Positions 34,801 to 48,700 of a stretch of 64,000 nt of DNA are shown in pieces. Where the stretch lies: assembly GCA_945910005.1 (NCBI GenBank), contig CAMDTW010000327.1, forward strand, positions 42,468 to 106,467, read 5' to 3'. This stretch comes from Isoperla grammatica (taxonomy: Eukaryota; Arthropoda; Insecta; Plecoptera; Perlodidae). The notes below the pieces were generated by a model. That model saw nothing but the letters and a program-made list of their open reading frames with translations. It did not search any database and had not been told where the DNA came from. A program made the translations under genes and the position numbers. Within the stretch, counting starts at the first letter, position 1; each line of letters opens with the position of its first letter.

Positions 34801-35958
34801 ATATGTGTCTCACCTGGCGGGGCGCAGGTCCTTAGCGTACATGCCTCCTATATGTGTCTCACCTGGCGGGGCGCAGGTCCTAAGCGTATATGCCTCCTAT
34901 ATGTGTCTCACCTGGCGGGGCGCAGGTCCTAAGCGTATATGCCTCCTATATGTGTCTCACCTGGCGGGGCGCAGGTCCTTAGCGTGTATGCCTCCTATAT
35001 GTGTCTCACCTGGTGGGGCGCAGGTCCTTAGCGTGTATGCCTCCTTTATGTGTCTCACCTGGCGGGGCGCAGGTCCTAAGCGTATATGCCTCCTATATGT
35101 GTCTCACCTGGCGGGGCGCAGGTCCTTAGCGTATGTGCCACCTATATGTGTCTCACCTGGCGGGGCGCAGGTCCTAAGCGTACATGCCTCCTATATGTGT
35201 CTCACCTGGCAGGGCGCAGGTCCTAAGCGTATATGCCTCCTATATGTGTCTCACCTGGCGGGGCGCAGGTCCTTAGCGTACATGCCTCCTATATGTGTCT
35301 CACCTGGCGGGGCGCAGGTCCTAAGCGTTTATGCCTCCTATATGTGTCTTATACGGGCCGGGCGCAGGTCCTAAGCGTATATGCCTCCTATATGTGTCTC
35401 ACCTGGCGGGGCGCAGGTCCTAAGCGTATATGCCTCTTATATGTGTCTCACCTGGCGGGGCGCAGGTCCTAAGCGTATATGCCTCCTATATGTGTCTCAC
35501 CTGGCGGGGCGCAGGTCCTTAGCGTACATGCCTCCTATATGTGTCTCACCTGGCGGGGCGCAGGTCCTTAGCGTACATGCCTCCTATATGTGTCTCACCT
35601 GGCGGGGCGCAGGTCCTAAGCGTTTATGCCTCCTATATGTGTCTCATACGGGCCGGGCGCAGGTCCTAAGCGTATATGCCCCCTATATGTGTCTCACCTG
35701 GCGGGGCGCAGGTCCTAAGCGTTTATGCCTCCTATATGTGTCTCACCTGGCGGGGCGCAGGTCCTAAGCGTTTATGCCTCCTATATGTGTCTCATATGGG
35801 CCGGGCGCAGGTCCTAAGCGTATTTGCCTCCTATTGTGTCTCACCTGGCGGGGCGCAGGTCCTAAGCGGTTATGCCGCCTATATGTGTCTCATACGGGCG
35901 GGGCGCAGGTCCTTAGCGTATATGCCTCCTATATGTGTCTCACCTGGCGGGGCGCAGG
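31885..35958 (+). repeat. 4,074-bp segmental tandem repeat, copy A (contains insertion 1)
   Basis: From the monomer with GCTGCCTTTAAGTGTC (31,899) onward, the sequence recurs 4,074 bp later. The repeated segment includes a run of diverged GGGCCAGGCCCAGG monomers, the 915-bp LTR-like insertion and about 2 kb of near-consensus monomers. I saw no difference between copies in the parts compared. The left end is placed within about 20 bp. Confidence 0.9.
33040..33954 (+). mobile_element. LTR-like insertion, copy 1 (probable solo LTR)
   Basis: This is 915 bp of non-array, AT-richer DNA beginning TGTAACGCC and ending GACGTCACA, which fits the 5'-TG...CA-3' ends of LTRs. ATAT flanks it on both sides (33,036-33,039 and 33,955-33,958), whereas an uninterrupted monomer reads GCGTATATGCC with a single ATAT. 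That is a 4-bp target-site duplication. An AATAAA signal lies at 33,868-33,873, about 85 bp from the right end. CCAGACAGG / CCTGTCTGG (33,192-33,200 and 33,215-33,223) forms a hairpin. There is no gag or pol, and an open frame crossing its left part is only array read-through. The 4-bp duplication and TGTAACG start suit a Ty3/gypsy-type LTR, but family and orientation are inference. Confidence 0.75.
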
Positions 35959-38900
35959 TCCTAAGCGTATATGCTGCCTTTAAGTGTCTCAAACGGGCCA
36001 GGCCCAGGTCCTAAGCGTATATGCCTCCTATATGTGTCTCATACGGTCCAGGCCCAGGTCCTAAGCGTATATGCCTCCTGAATGTGTCTCATACGGGCCA
36101 GGCCCAGGTCCTTATCGTATATGCCTCCCATATGTGTCTCGAACGGGCGGGGCGCAGGTCCTAAGCGTATATGCCTCCTGTATGTGTCTCACCTGGCGGG
36201 GCGCAGGTCCTAAGCGTATATGCCGCCTATATGTGTCTCACCTTCCAGGGCGCAGGTCCTTAGCGTATATGTCTCCTATATGTGTCTCATACGGGCCAGG
36301 CCTAGGTCCTTAGCGTATATGCCACTTATATGTGTCTCACCTGGCGGGGCGCAGGTCCTAAGGGTATATGCCGCCTATATGTGTCTCATACGGGCGGGGC
36401 GCAGGTACTAAGCGTATATGCCTCCTATATGTTTCTCGAACGGGCGGGGCGCAGGTCCTAAGCGTATATGCTTCCTATATGTGTCTCATACGGGCCATTC
36501 CCAGGTCCTAAGCGTATATGCTGCCTATATGTGTCTCAAACGGGCCAGGCCCCGGTCCTAAGCGTATATGCCTCCTATATGTTTCTCATACGGGCCAGGC
36601 CCAGGTCCTAAGCGTATATGCCTTATGTGTCTTGTACGGGCCAGGCCCACGTCCTAAGCGTATATGCCTCCTAAATGTGTCTCATACGGGCCAGGCCCAG
36701 GTCCTAAGCGTATTAGCCTCCTGTATGTGTCTCACCTGGCGAGGCGCAGCTCCTAAGCGTATATGCCGCCTATATGTGTCTCACCTTTCAGGGCACAGGT
36801 CCTAAGCGTATATGTCTCCTATATGTGTCTCATACGGGCCAGGCCCAGGTCCTTAGCGTATATGCCTCTTCTATGTGTCTCATACGGGCCAGGCCCAGGT
36901 CCTAAGCGTATATGTCTCCTATATGTGTCTCATACGGGCCAGGCCCCGGTCCTCAGCGTATATGCGTCCTATAAGTGTCTCATACGGGCCAGGCCCAGGT
37001 CCAAAGCGTATATGCCTGATATATGTGGCTCATACGGGCCAGGCCCAGGTCCAAAGCGTATATGCCTGATATATGTGTCTCATGCGAGCGGGGCGCTGGT
37101 CCTAAGCGTATATTGTAACGCCACCGTTTACCACTTCTTACCACGGGTCCGGCTAGGGGTTCAATTGTGGAGAACGGTTGTGGATCTCCTTCATTCTTGT
37201 AACCTTCTCAACCTTCACAAAACTTCTTTGGGCGCCACTTTGTTCATTTTAAAGAAAAAAAAACACCAGACAGGAGGAACAAAGAATACCTGTCTGGGTA
37301 ATAGGTATGGACTAACAATTGAATCAGTTTTACAATTTATTACAGCATGATTTTGAGGATGCGGAATCGTCCGTGGAACTTGTATCCAAATAAGTAAAGA
37401 GTATTAATCAAAGAAAAAAAGAAAGGTGCCCACCGTACATATGGTATTACGGTTTAACCAAAATAACTTACTAACACATGTAGTTGAATCTGGTATTGAC
37501 CAAAACAGTTCGTATCTCTTATCTTGCGGCTTGTACAATACCCGTTGACCACTGTAAAGACTGTACGCTCCTCGATCCGCGTACCTTTTCCACTCGTACT
37601 AGGCCTAGATTCAGCTCACGCCGGTGTCATGGCACCTCCACAACCGCCTAAATTCGAAATGCAAAATACCAAACACTAAAATTCAACCAGCAACTATTAC
37701 TTCTAAATAAAAACTTGGCGAACTGAAACTTACCACAAACGTGGAAATGAATAACCCGAACAAACTGCACAAATCAAACCAATCACTCTACCAAAAACCT
37801 CGTCCTCGTCCAAAACACGACTCTTCAATGATTTAATCCAACTCTTTAACCGTCGCTAGGCAAACAAATCAACAAATTCAAACAGTCACCGCCTTCTCAA
37901 TGACTATCGTTCTAACAAAACACACGAATACCAACTCAATTAATAAATAAGACCGAAAAAGACGGCACAACAGTAAACTGTAATATAACTGTTACCGATA
38001 AGAAGTTCCACAATGACGGGACGTCACAATATGCCTCCTATATGTGTCTCACCTGGTGGGGCGCAGGTCCTTAGCGTATATGCCGCCTATATGTGTCTCA
38101 TACGGGCGGGGCGCAGGTCCTTACCGTATATGCCTCCTATATGTGTCTCACCTGGCGGGGCGCAGGTCCTTAGCGTATATGCCACCTATATGTGTCTCAC
38201 CTGGTGGGGCGCAGGTCCTAAGCGTATATGCCTCCTATATGTGTCTCACCTGGCGGGGCGCTGGTCCTAAGCGTATATGCCTCCTATATGTGTCTCACCT
38301 GGCGGGGCGCAGGTCCTAAGCGTGTATGCCTCCTATATGTGTCTCACCTGGCGGGGCACAGGTCCTTAGCGTGTATGCCTCCTATATGTGTCTCACCTGG
38401 CGGGGCGCAGGTCCTAAGCGTATATGCCTCCTATATGTGTCTCACCTGGCGGGGCGCAGGTCCTAAGCGTATATGCCTCCTATATGTGTCTCATACGGGC
38501 CAGGCCCAGGTCCTAAGCGTATATGCCCCCTATATGTGTCTCACCTGGCGGGGCGCAGGTCCTAAGCGTGTATGCCTCCTATATGTGTCTCACCTGCCGG
38601 GGCGCAGGTCCTTAGCGTGTATGCCTCCTATATGTGTCTCACCTGGCGGGGCGCAGGTCCTAAGCGTATATGCCTCCTATATGTGTCTCACCTGGCGGGG
38701 CGCAGGTCCTAAGCGTGTATGCCTCCTATATGTGTCTCACCTGGTGGGGCGCAGGTCCTAAGCGTATATGCCTCCTATATGTGTCTCACCTGGCGGGGCG
38801 CAGGTCCTTAGCGTGTATGCCTCCTTTATGTGTCTCACCTGGCGGGGCGCAGGTCCTAAGCGTATATGCCTCCTATATGTGTCTCACCTGGCGGGGCGCA

Positions 38901-39691
38901 GGTCCTTAGCGTACATGCCTCCTATATGTGTCTCACCTGGCGGGGCGCAGGTCCTAAGCGTATATGCCTCCTATATGTGTCTCACCTGGCGGGGCGCAGG
39001 TCCTAAGCGTATATGCCTCCTATATGTGTCTCACCTGGCGGGGCGCAGGTCCTTAGCGTGTATGCCTCCTATATGTGTCTCACCTGGTGGGGCGCAGGTC
39101 CTTAGCGTGTATGCCTCCTTTATGTGTCTCACCTGGCGGGGCGCAGGTCCTAAGCGTATATGCCTCCTATATGTGTCTCACCTGGCGGGGCGCAGGTCCT
39201 TAGCGTATGTGCCACCTATATGTGTCTCACCTGGCGGGGCGCAGGTCCTAAGCGTACATGCCTCCTATATGTGTCTCACCTGGCAGGGCGCAGGTCCTAA
39301 GCGTATATGCCTCCTATATGTGTCTCACCTGGCGGGGCGCAGGTCCTTAGCGTACATGCCTCCTATATGTGTCTCACCTGGCGGGGCGCAGGTCCTAAGC
39401 GTTTATGCCTCCTATATGTGTCTTATACGGGCCGGGCGCAGGTCCTAAGCGTATATGCCTCCTATATGTGTCTCACCTGGCGGGGCGCAGGTCCTAAGCG
39501 TATATGCCTCTTATATGTGTCTCACCTGGCGGGGCGCAGGTCCTAAGCGTATATGCCTCCTATATGTGTCTCACCTGGCGGGGCGCAGGTCCTTAGCGTA
39601 CATGCCTCCTATATGTGTCTCACCTGGCGGGGCGCAGGTCCTTAGCGTACATGCCTCCTATATGTGTCTCACCTGGCGGGGCGCAGGTCCT
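35959..39691 (+). repeat. 4,074-bp segmental tandem repeat, copy B (contains insertion 2)
   Basis: This is the partner of 31,885-35,617. The two diverge at about 35,618/39,692, where this copy continues with CTTAGCGTACATGCC and then CTATTGTGTC. The junction at about 35,959 joins a block resembling 29.4 kb to a block resembling 31.9 kb. Confidence 0.9.
37114..38028 (+). mobile_element. LTR-like insertion, copy 2
   Basis: This 915-bp copy sits exactly 4,074 bp after copy 1, with the same ATAT flanks and the same neighbouring monomers. I saw no difference from copy 1. Both share GGTTGTGG in the left part, AAATAAGTAAAG in the middle and CTAGGCAAACAAATC in the right part, which separates them from copies 3-5. 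Confidence 0.75.
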
Positions 39692-41960
39692 TAGCGTACA
39701 TGCCTCCTATTGTGTCTCACCTGGCGGGGCGCAGGTCCTAAGCGTATATGCCGCCTATATTTGTCTCATACGGGCGAAGCGCAGGTCCTTAGCGTATATG
39801 CCTCCTATATGTGTCTCACCTGGCGGGGCGCAGGTCCTAAGCGTATATGCCGCCTATATGTGTCTCATACGGGCGGGGCGCAGGTCCTCAGCGTATATGC
39901 CTCCTATATGTGTCTCACCTGGCGGGGCGCAGGTCCTTAGCGTACATGCCTCCTATATGTGTCTCACCTGGCGGGGCGCAGGTCCTTAGCGTATATGCCT
40001 CCTATATGTGTCTCATACGGGCGGGGCGCAGGTCCTAAGCGTTTATGCCTCCTATATGTGTCTCATACGGGCCGGGCGCAGGTCCTAAGCGTATATGCCC
40101 CCTATATGTGTCTCACCTGGCGGGGCGCAGGTCCTAAGCGTTTATGCCTCCTATATGTGTCTCACCTGGCGGGGCGCAGGTCCTAAGCGTTTATGCCTCC
40201 TATATGTGTCTCATATGGGCCGGGCGCAGGTCCTAAGCGTATTTGCCTCCTATTGTGTCTCACCTGGCGGGGCGCAGGTCCTAAGCGGTTATGCCGCCTA
40301 TATGTGTCTCATACGGGCGGGGCGCAGGTCCTTAGCGTATATGCCTCCTATATGTGTCTCACCTGGCGGGGCGCAGGTCCTAAGCGTATATGCCGCCTAT
40401 ATGTGTCTCATACGGGCGGGGCGCAGGTCCTCAGCGTATATGCCTCCTATATGTGTCTCATACGGGCGGGGCGCAGGTCCTTATCCTATATGCCTCCTAT
40501 ATGTGTCTCACCTGGTGGGGCGCAGGTCCTAAGCGTATATGCCTCCTATATGTGTCTCACCTGGCGGGGCGCAGGTCCTAAGCGTATATGCCTCCTATAT
40601 GTGGCTCATACGGGCGGGGCCCAGCTCCTAAGCGTATATGCCTCCTATATGTGTCTCACCTGGCGGGGCGCAGGTCCTAAGCGTATATGCCTCCTATATG
40701 TGTCTCATACGGGCCAGGCCCAGGTCCTAAGCGTATGTGCCACCTATATGTGTCTCACCTGGCGGGGCGCAGGTCCTAAGCGTATATGCCTCCTATATGT
40801 GTCTCATACGGGCCGGGCGCAGGTCCTAAGCGTATATGCCTCCTATATGTGGCTCATACGGGCGGGGCCCAGCTCCTAAGCGTATATGCCTCCTATATGT
40901 GTCTCACCTGGCGGGGCGCAGGTCCTAAGCGTATATGCCTCCTATATGTGTCTCATGCGGGCCGGGCGCAGGTCGTAAGCGTATATGCCTCCTATATGTG
41001 TCTCATACGGGTGGGGCCCAGCTCCTAAGCGTATATGCCTCCTATATGTGTCTCACCTGGCGGGGCGCAGGTCCTAAGCGTATATGCCTCCTATAAGTGT
41101 CTCACCTGGCGGGGCCCAGGTCCTTAGCGTGTATGCCTCCTATATGTGTCTCACCTGGCGGGGCGCAGGTCCTTAGCGTACATGCCTCCTATATGTGTCT
41201 CACCTGGCGGGGCGCAGGTCCTTAGCGTTTATGCCTCCTATATGTGTCTAACCTGGCGGGGCGCAGGTCCTTAGCGTGTATGCCTCCTATATGTGTCTCA
41301 CCTGGCGGGGCGCAGGTCCTTAGCGTACATGCCTCCTATATGTGTCTCACCTGGCGGGGCGCAGGTCCTCAGCGTATATGCCTCCTATATGTGTCTCACC
41401 TGGCGGGGCGCAGGTCCTTAGCGTACATGCCTCCTATATGTGTCTCACCTGGCAGGGCGCAGGTCCTAAGCGTTTATGCCTCCTATATGTGTCTCATACG
41501 GGCAGGGCGCAGGTCCTAAGCGTATCCCACCTATATGTGTCTCACCTGGTGGGGCGCAGGTCCTAAGCGTATATGCCTCCTATATGTGTCTCACCTGGCG
41601 GGGCGCAGGTCCTAAGCGTATATGCCTCCTATATGTGTCTCATACGGGCCAGGCCCAGGTCCTAAGCGTATATGCCCCCTATATGTGTCACACCTGGCGG
41701 GGCCCAGCTCCTAAGCGTATATGCTGCCTATACGTGTCTCATACGGGCGGGGCGCAGGTCCTAAGCGTATATGCCTTTTATATGTGTCTCACCTGGCGGA
41801 GCGCAGGTCCTAAGCGTATATGTCTCCTATATGTGTCTCATACGGGCCAGGCCCAGGTCCTAAGCGTATGTGCCACCTATATGTGTCTCACCTGGCGGGG
41901 CGCAGGTCCTAAGCGTATATGCCTCCTATATGTGTCTCACCTGGCGGGGCGCAGGTCCTA
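38670..41960 (+). repeat. ~3.6-3.7-kb segmental tandem repeat, copy 1
   Basis: The monomer order recurs at offset 3,593 (38,768 to 42,361) and, after about three extra monomers in the second copy near 43,050-43,190, at offset 3,741 (39,455 to 43,196; 41,476 to 45,217). Markers are the CTATTGTGTC monomer (39,708), GGGCGAAGCGC (39,772) and GCGTATCCCACC (41,520). Confidence 0.85.
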
Positions 41961-42262
41961 AGCGTATATGCCTCCTATATGTGTCTCATACGGGCCAGGC
42001 CCAGGTCCTAAGCGTATATGCCCCCTATATGTGTCTCACCTGGCGGGGCGCAGGTCCTAAGCGTGTATGCCTCCTATATGTGTCTCACCTGGCGGGGCGC
42101 AGGTCCTTAGCGTGTATGCCTCCTATATGTGTCTCACCTGGCGGGGCGCAGGTCCTAAGCGTATATGCCTCCTATATGTGTCTCACCTGGCGGGGCGCAG
42201 GTCCTTAGCGTATATGCCTCCTATATGTGTCTCACCTGGTGGGGCGCAGGTCCTAAGCGTAT

Positions 42263-45200
42263 ATGCCTCCTATATGTGTCTCACCTGGTGGGGCGCAGGT
42301 CCTAAGCGTATATGCCTCCTATATGTGTCTCACCTGGCGGGGCGCAGGTCCTAAGCGTGTATGCCTCCTATATGTGTCTCACCTGGTGGGGCGCAGGTCC
42401 TTAGCGTATATGGCTCCTATATGTGTCTCACCTGGTGGGGCGCAGGTCCTAAGCGTATATGCCTCCTATATGTGTCTCAACTGGCGGGGCGCAGGTCCTT
42501 AGCGTACATGCCTCCTATATGTGTCTCACCTGGCGGGGCGCAGGTCCTAAGCGTATATGCCTCCTATATGTGTCTCACCTGGCGGGGCGCAGGTCCTAAG
42601 CGTATATGCCTCCTATATGTGTCTCACCTGGCGGGGCGCAGGTCCTTAGCGTGTATGCCTCCTATATGTGTCTCACCTGGTGGGGCGCAGGTCCTTAGCG
42701 TGTATGCCTCCTTTATGTGTCTCACCTGGCGGGGCGCAGGTCCTAAGCGTATTTGCCTCCTATATGTGTCTCACCTGGCGGGGCGCAGGTCCTTAGCGTA
42801 TGTGCCACCTATATGTGTCTCACCTGGCGGGGCGCAGGTCCTAAGCGTACATGCCTCCTATATGTGTCTCACCTGGCGGGGCGCAGGTCCTAAGCGTATA
42901 TGCCTCCTATATGTGTCTCACCTGGCGGGGCGCAGGTCCTTAGCGTACATGCCTCCTATATGTGTCTCACCTGGCGGGGCGCAGGTCCTAAGCGTTTATG
43001 CCTCCTATATGTGTCTTATACGGGCCGGGCGCAGGTCCTAAGCGTATATGCCTCCTATATGTGTCTCACCTGGCGGGGCGCAGGTCCTAAGCGTATATGC
43101 CTCCTATATGTGTCTTATACGGGCCGGGCGCAGGTCCTAAGCGTATATGCCTCCTATATGTGTCTCACCTGGCGGGGCGCAGGTCCTAAGCGTATATGCC
43201 TCCTATATGTGTCTCACCTGGCGGGGCGCAGGTCCTAAGCGTGTATGCCTCCTATATGTGTCTCACCTGGCGGGGCGCAGGTCCTAAGCGTATATGCCTC
43301 CTATATGTGTCTCACCTGGCGGGGCGCAGGTCCTTAGCGTACATGCCTCCTATATGTGTCTCACCTGGCGGGGCGCAGGTCCTTAGCGTACATGCCTCCT
43401 ATATGTGTCTCACCTGGCGGGGCGCAGGTCCTTAGCGTACATGCCTCCTATTGTGTCTCACCTGGCGGGGCGCAGGTCCTAAGCGTATATGCCGCCTATA
43501 TGTGTCTCATACGGGCGAAGCGCAGGTCCTTAGCGTATATGCCTCCTATATGTGTCTCACCTGGCGGGGCGCAGGTCCTAAGCGTATATGCCGCCTATAT
43601 GTGTCTCATACGGGCGGGGCGCAGGTCCTCAGCGTATATGCCTCCTATATGTGTCTCACCTGGCGGGGCGCAGGTCCTTAGCGTACATGCCTCCTATATG
43701 TGTCTCACCTGGCGGGGCGCAGGTCCTTAGCGTATATGCCTCCTATATGTGTCTCATACGGGCGGGGCGCAGGTCCTAAGCGTTTATGCCTCCTATATGT
43801 GTCTCATACGGGCCGGGCGCAGGTCCTAAGCGTATATGCCCCCTATATGTGTCTCACCTGGCGGGGCGCAGGTCCTAAGCGTTTATGCCTCCTATATGTG
43901 TCTCACCTGGCGGGGCGCAGGTCCTAAGCGTTTATGCCTCCTATATGTGTCTCATATGGGCCGGGCGCAGGTCCTAAGCGTTTTTGCCTCCTATTGTGTC
44001 TCACCTGGCGGGGCGCAGGTCCTAAGCGGTTATGCCGCCTATATGTGTCTCATACGGGCGGGGCGCAGGTCCTTAGCGTATATGCCTCCTATATGTGTCT
44101 CACCTGGCGGGGCGCAGGTCCTAAGCGTATATGCCGCCTATATGTGTCTCATACGGGCGGGGCGCAGGTCCTCAGCGTATATGCCTCCTATATGTGTCTC
44201 ATACGGGCGGGGCGCAGGTCCTTATCCTATATGCCTCCTATATGTGTCTCACCTGGTGGGGCGCAGGTCCTAAGCGTATATGCCTCCTATATGTGTCTCA
44301 CCTGGCGGGGCGCAGGTCCTAAGCGTATATGCCTCCTATATGTGGCTCATACGGGCGGGGCCCAGCTCCTAAGCGTATATGCCTCCTATATGTGTCTCAC
44401 CTGGCGGGGCGCAGGTCCTAAGCGTATATGCCTCCTATATGTGTCTCATACGGGCCAGGCCCAGGTCCTAAGCGTATGTGCCACCTATATGTGTCTTACC
44501 TGGCGGGGCGCAGGTCCTAAGCGTATATGCCTCCTATATGTGTCTCATACGGGCCGGGCGCAGGTCCTAAGCGTATATGCCTCCTATATGTGGCTCATAC
44601 GGGCGGGGCCCAGCTCCTAAGCGTATATGCCTCCTATATGTGTCTCACCTGGCGGGGCGCAGGTCCTAAGCGTATATGCCTCCTATATGTGTCTCATGCG
44701 GGCCGGGCGCAGGTCGTAAGCGTACATGCCTCCTATATGTGTCTCATACGGGCGGGGCCCAGCTCCTAAGCGTATATGCCTCCTATATGTGTCTCACCTG
44801 GCGGGGCGCAGGTCCTAAGCGTATATGCCTCCTATAAGTGTCTCACCTGGCGGGGCACAGGTCCTTAGCGTGTATGCCTCCTATATGTGTCTCACATGGC
44901 GGGGCGCAGGTCCTTAGCGTACATGCCTCCTATATGTGTCTCACCTGGCGGGGCGCAGGTCCTTAGCGTTTATGCCTCCTATATGTGTCTCACCTGGCGG
45001 GGCGCAGGTCCTTAGCGTGTATGCCTCCTATATGTGTCTCACCTGGCGGGGCGCAGGTCCTTAGCGTACATGCCTCCTATATGTGTCTCACCTGGCGGGG
45101 CGCAGGTCCTCAGCGTATATGCCTCCTATATGTGTCTCACCTGGCGGGGCGCAGGTCCTTAGCGTACATGCCTCCTATATGTGTCTCACCTGGCAGGGCG

Positions 45201-45702
45201 CAGGTCCTAAGCGTTTATGCCTCCTATACGTGTCTCATACGGGCAGGGCGCAGGTCCTAAGCGTATCCCACCTATATGTGTCTCACCTGGTGGGGCGCAG
45301 GTCCTAAGCGTATATGCCTCCTATATGTGTCTCACCTGGCGGGGCGCAGGTCCTAAGCGTATATGCCTCCTATATGTGTCTCATACGGGCCAGGCCCAGG
45401 TCCTAAGCGTATATGCCCCCTATATGTGTCACACCTGGCGGGGCCCAGCTCCTAAGCGTATATGCTGCCTATACGTGTCTCATACGGGCGGGGCGCAGGT
45501 CCTAAGCGTATATGCCTTTTTTATGTGTCTCACCTGGCGGAGCGCAGGTCCTAAGCGTATATGTCTCCTATATGTGTCTCATACGGGCCAGGCCCAGGTC
45601 CTAAGCGTATGTGCCACCTATATGTGTCTCACCTGGCGGGGCGCAGGTCCTAAGCGTATATGCCTCCTATATGTGTCTCACCTGGCGGGGCGCAGGTCCT
45701 AA
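42263..45702 (+). repeat. ~3.6-3.7-kb segmental tandem repeat, copy 2
   Basis: This is the partner of 38,670-41,960. Differences seen include GCGTTTTTGCC near 43,979 (GCGTATTTGCC in the other copy), CCTATACGTGTC near 45,223 and CTTTTTTATGTG near 45,510. They mark this as a separate, slightly diverged copy. Confidence 0.85.
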
Positions 45703-48700
45703 GCGTATATGCCTCCTATATGTGTCTCATACGGGCCGGGCGCAGGTCCTAAGCGTATATGCCCCCTATATGTGTCACACCTGGCGGGGCCCAGCTCCTA
45801 AGCGTATATGCTGCCTATACGTGTCTCATACGGGCGGGGCGCAGGTCCTAAGCGTATATGCCTTTTATATGTGTCTCACCTGGCGGAGCGCAGGTCCTAA
45901 GCGTATATGCCTCCTATATGTGTCTCATACCGGCCGGGCCCAGGTCCTAAGCGTATATGCCACCTATATGTGTCACACCTGGCGGGGCGCAGGTCCTAAG
46001 CGTATATGCCTCCTATATGTGTCTCACCTGATGGGGCGCAGGTCCTAAGCGTATATGTCTCCTATATGTGTCTCATACGGGCAGGGCGCAGGTCCTAAGC
46101 GTATATGCCTCCTATATGTGTCTCACCTGGCGGGCCTAGGTCCTAAGCGTATATGCCTCCTATATGTGTCTCACCTGGCGGGGCGCAGGTCCTAAGCGTA
46201 TATGCCTCCTATATGTTTCTCACCTGGCGGAGCGCAGGTCCTAAGCGTATATGCCTCCTATATGTGTCTCACCTGGCGGGGCGCAGGTCCTAAGCGTATA
46301 TGCTTCCTATATGTGTCTCATACAAGCCGGGCCTAGGTCCTAAGCGTATATGTCTCCTATATGTGTCTCATACGGGCAGGGCGCAGGTCCTAAGCGTATA
46401 TGCCTCCTATATGTGTCTCACCTGATGGGGCGCAGGTCCTAAGCGTATATGTCTCCTATATGTGTCTCATACGGGCAGGGCGCAGGTCCTAAGCGTATAT
46501 GCCTCCTATATGTGTCTCACCTGGCGGGGCGCAGGTCCTAAGCGTATATGCCTCCTATATGTGTCTCACACGGGCCAGGCCCAGGTCCTAAGCGTATAGG
46601 CCTCCTATATGTGTCTCACCTGGCGGGGCGCAGGTCCTGAGCGCATATGCCTCCTATATGGTTCTCATTCGGGCAAGGCCATACCACAGGTCCTAAGCGT
46701 ATATGCATCCTACATGTGTCTCAAACGGGCGGGGCGCAGGTCCTAAGCGTAAATGCCTCCTATATGTGTCTCACCTGGCGGGGCGCAGGTCCTAAACGTA
46801 AATGCCGCCTATATGTGTCTCACCTGGCGGGGCGCAGGTCCTAAACGTATATGCCTCCTATATGTGTCTCATACGGGCCAGGCCCAGGTCCTAAGCGTAT
46901 ATGCCTCCTATATGTGCCTAATACGGGCGGGGCGCAGGTCCTAAGCGTTTATGCCTTCTCTATGTGTCTCACCTGGCGGGGCGCAGGTCCTAAGCGTTTA
47001 TGCATCCTATCTGTGTCTCACTTGGCGGGGCCTATGTCCTAAGCGTATATGCCTTCTATGTGTGTCTCACCTGGCGGGGCGCAGGTCCTTAGCGTGTATG
47101 CCTCCTATATGTGTCTCACCTGGCGGGGCGCAGGTCCTTAGCGTGTATGCCTCCTATATGTGTCTCACCTGGCGGGGCGCAGGTCCTAAGCGTATGTGCC
47201 ACCTATATGTGTCTCACCTGGCGGGGCGCAGGTCCTAAGCGTATATGCCTCCTATATGTGTCTAACTTGGCGGGGCGCAGGTCCTAAGCGTATGTGCCAC
47301 CTATTTGTGTCTCACCTGGTGGGATGCAGATCCTTAGCGTACATGCCTCCTATATGTGTCTCACCTGGCGGGGCGCAGGTCCTAAGCGTATATGCTTCCT
47401 ATATGTGTCTCACCTGGCGGGGCGCAGGTCCTAAGCGTATATGCCTCCTATATGTGTCTCATACGGGGTCCTAAGCGTATATGCTGCCTAAATGTGTCTC
47501 ATACGGGCAGGGCGCAGGTCATAATCGTATATGCCGCCTATATGTGTCTCACCTAGCGGGGCCCAGCTACTAAGCGTATATGCCTCCTATATGTGTCTCA
47601 CCTGGCGGGGCGCAGGTCCTAAGCGAATATGCCTCCTATATGTGTCTCACCTGGCGGAGCGCAGGTCCTAAGCGTATATGCCTCCTATATGTGTCTCATA
47701 CGGGTTGGGCGCAGGTCCTAAGCGTATATGCCTCCTATATGTGTCTCACCTGGCGGGGCCCAGCTCCTAAGCGTATATGCTACCTATATGTGTCTCATAC
47801 GGGCGGGGCGCAGGTCCTAAGCGTTAATGCCTTCTATATGTGTCTCACATGGCGGGGCCCAGCTCCTAAGCGTGTATGCTACCTATATGTCGCTCATACG
47901 GGCGGGGCGCAGGTCCTAAGCGTATATGCCTCCTATATGTGTCTCACCTGGCGGGGCGCAGGTCCTAAGCGTATATGCCTCCTATATGTGGCTCATACGG
48001 GCGGGGCGCAGGTCCTAAGGTATATGCCTCCTATATGTGTCTCACCTGGCGGGGCGCAGGTCCTTAGCGTGTAAGCCTCCTATATGTGTCTCATACGGGC
48101 GGGGCGCAGGTCCTAAGCGTATATGCCTCCTATATGTGTCTCATACGGGCAAGGCCAAGGTCCTAAGCGTATATGCCTCCTATAGGTGTCTCACCTGGCG
48201 GGGCGAAGGTCCTAAGCGTATGTGCCGCCTATATGTGTCTCACCTGGCGGGGCGCAGGTCCTAAGCGTATATGCCTCCTATATGTGTCACACCTGGCGGG
48301 GCATAGCTCCTAAGCGTATATGCCTCCTATATGTGTCTCACCTGGCGGGGCGCAGGTCCTTAGCGTATATGCCTCCTATATGTGTCTCACCTGGCGGGGC
48401 GCAGGTCCTAAGCGTATATGCCTTCTATATGTGTCTTACCTGGCGGGGCGCAGGTCCTAAGCGTATATGCCGCCTATATGTGTCTCATACGGGCGGGGCG
48501 CAGGTCCATAGCGTATATGCCTCCTATATGTGTCTCACCTGGCGGGGCGCAGGTCCTAAGCGTATATGCCTCCTATATGTGTCTCACCTGGCGGGGCGCA
48601 GGTCCTTAGCGTGTATGCCTCCTATATGTGTCTCACCTGGCGGGGCGCAGGTCCTTAGCGTGTATGCCTCCTATATGTGTCTCACCTGGCGGGGCGCAGG

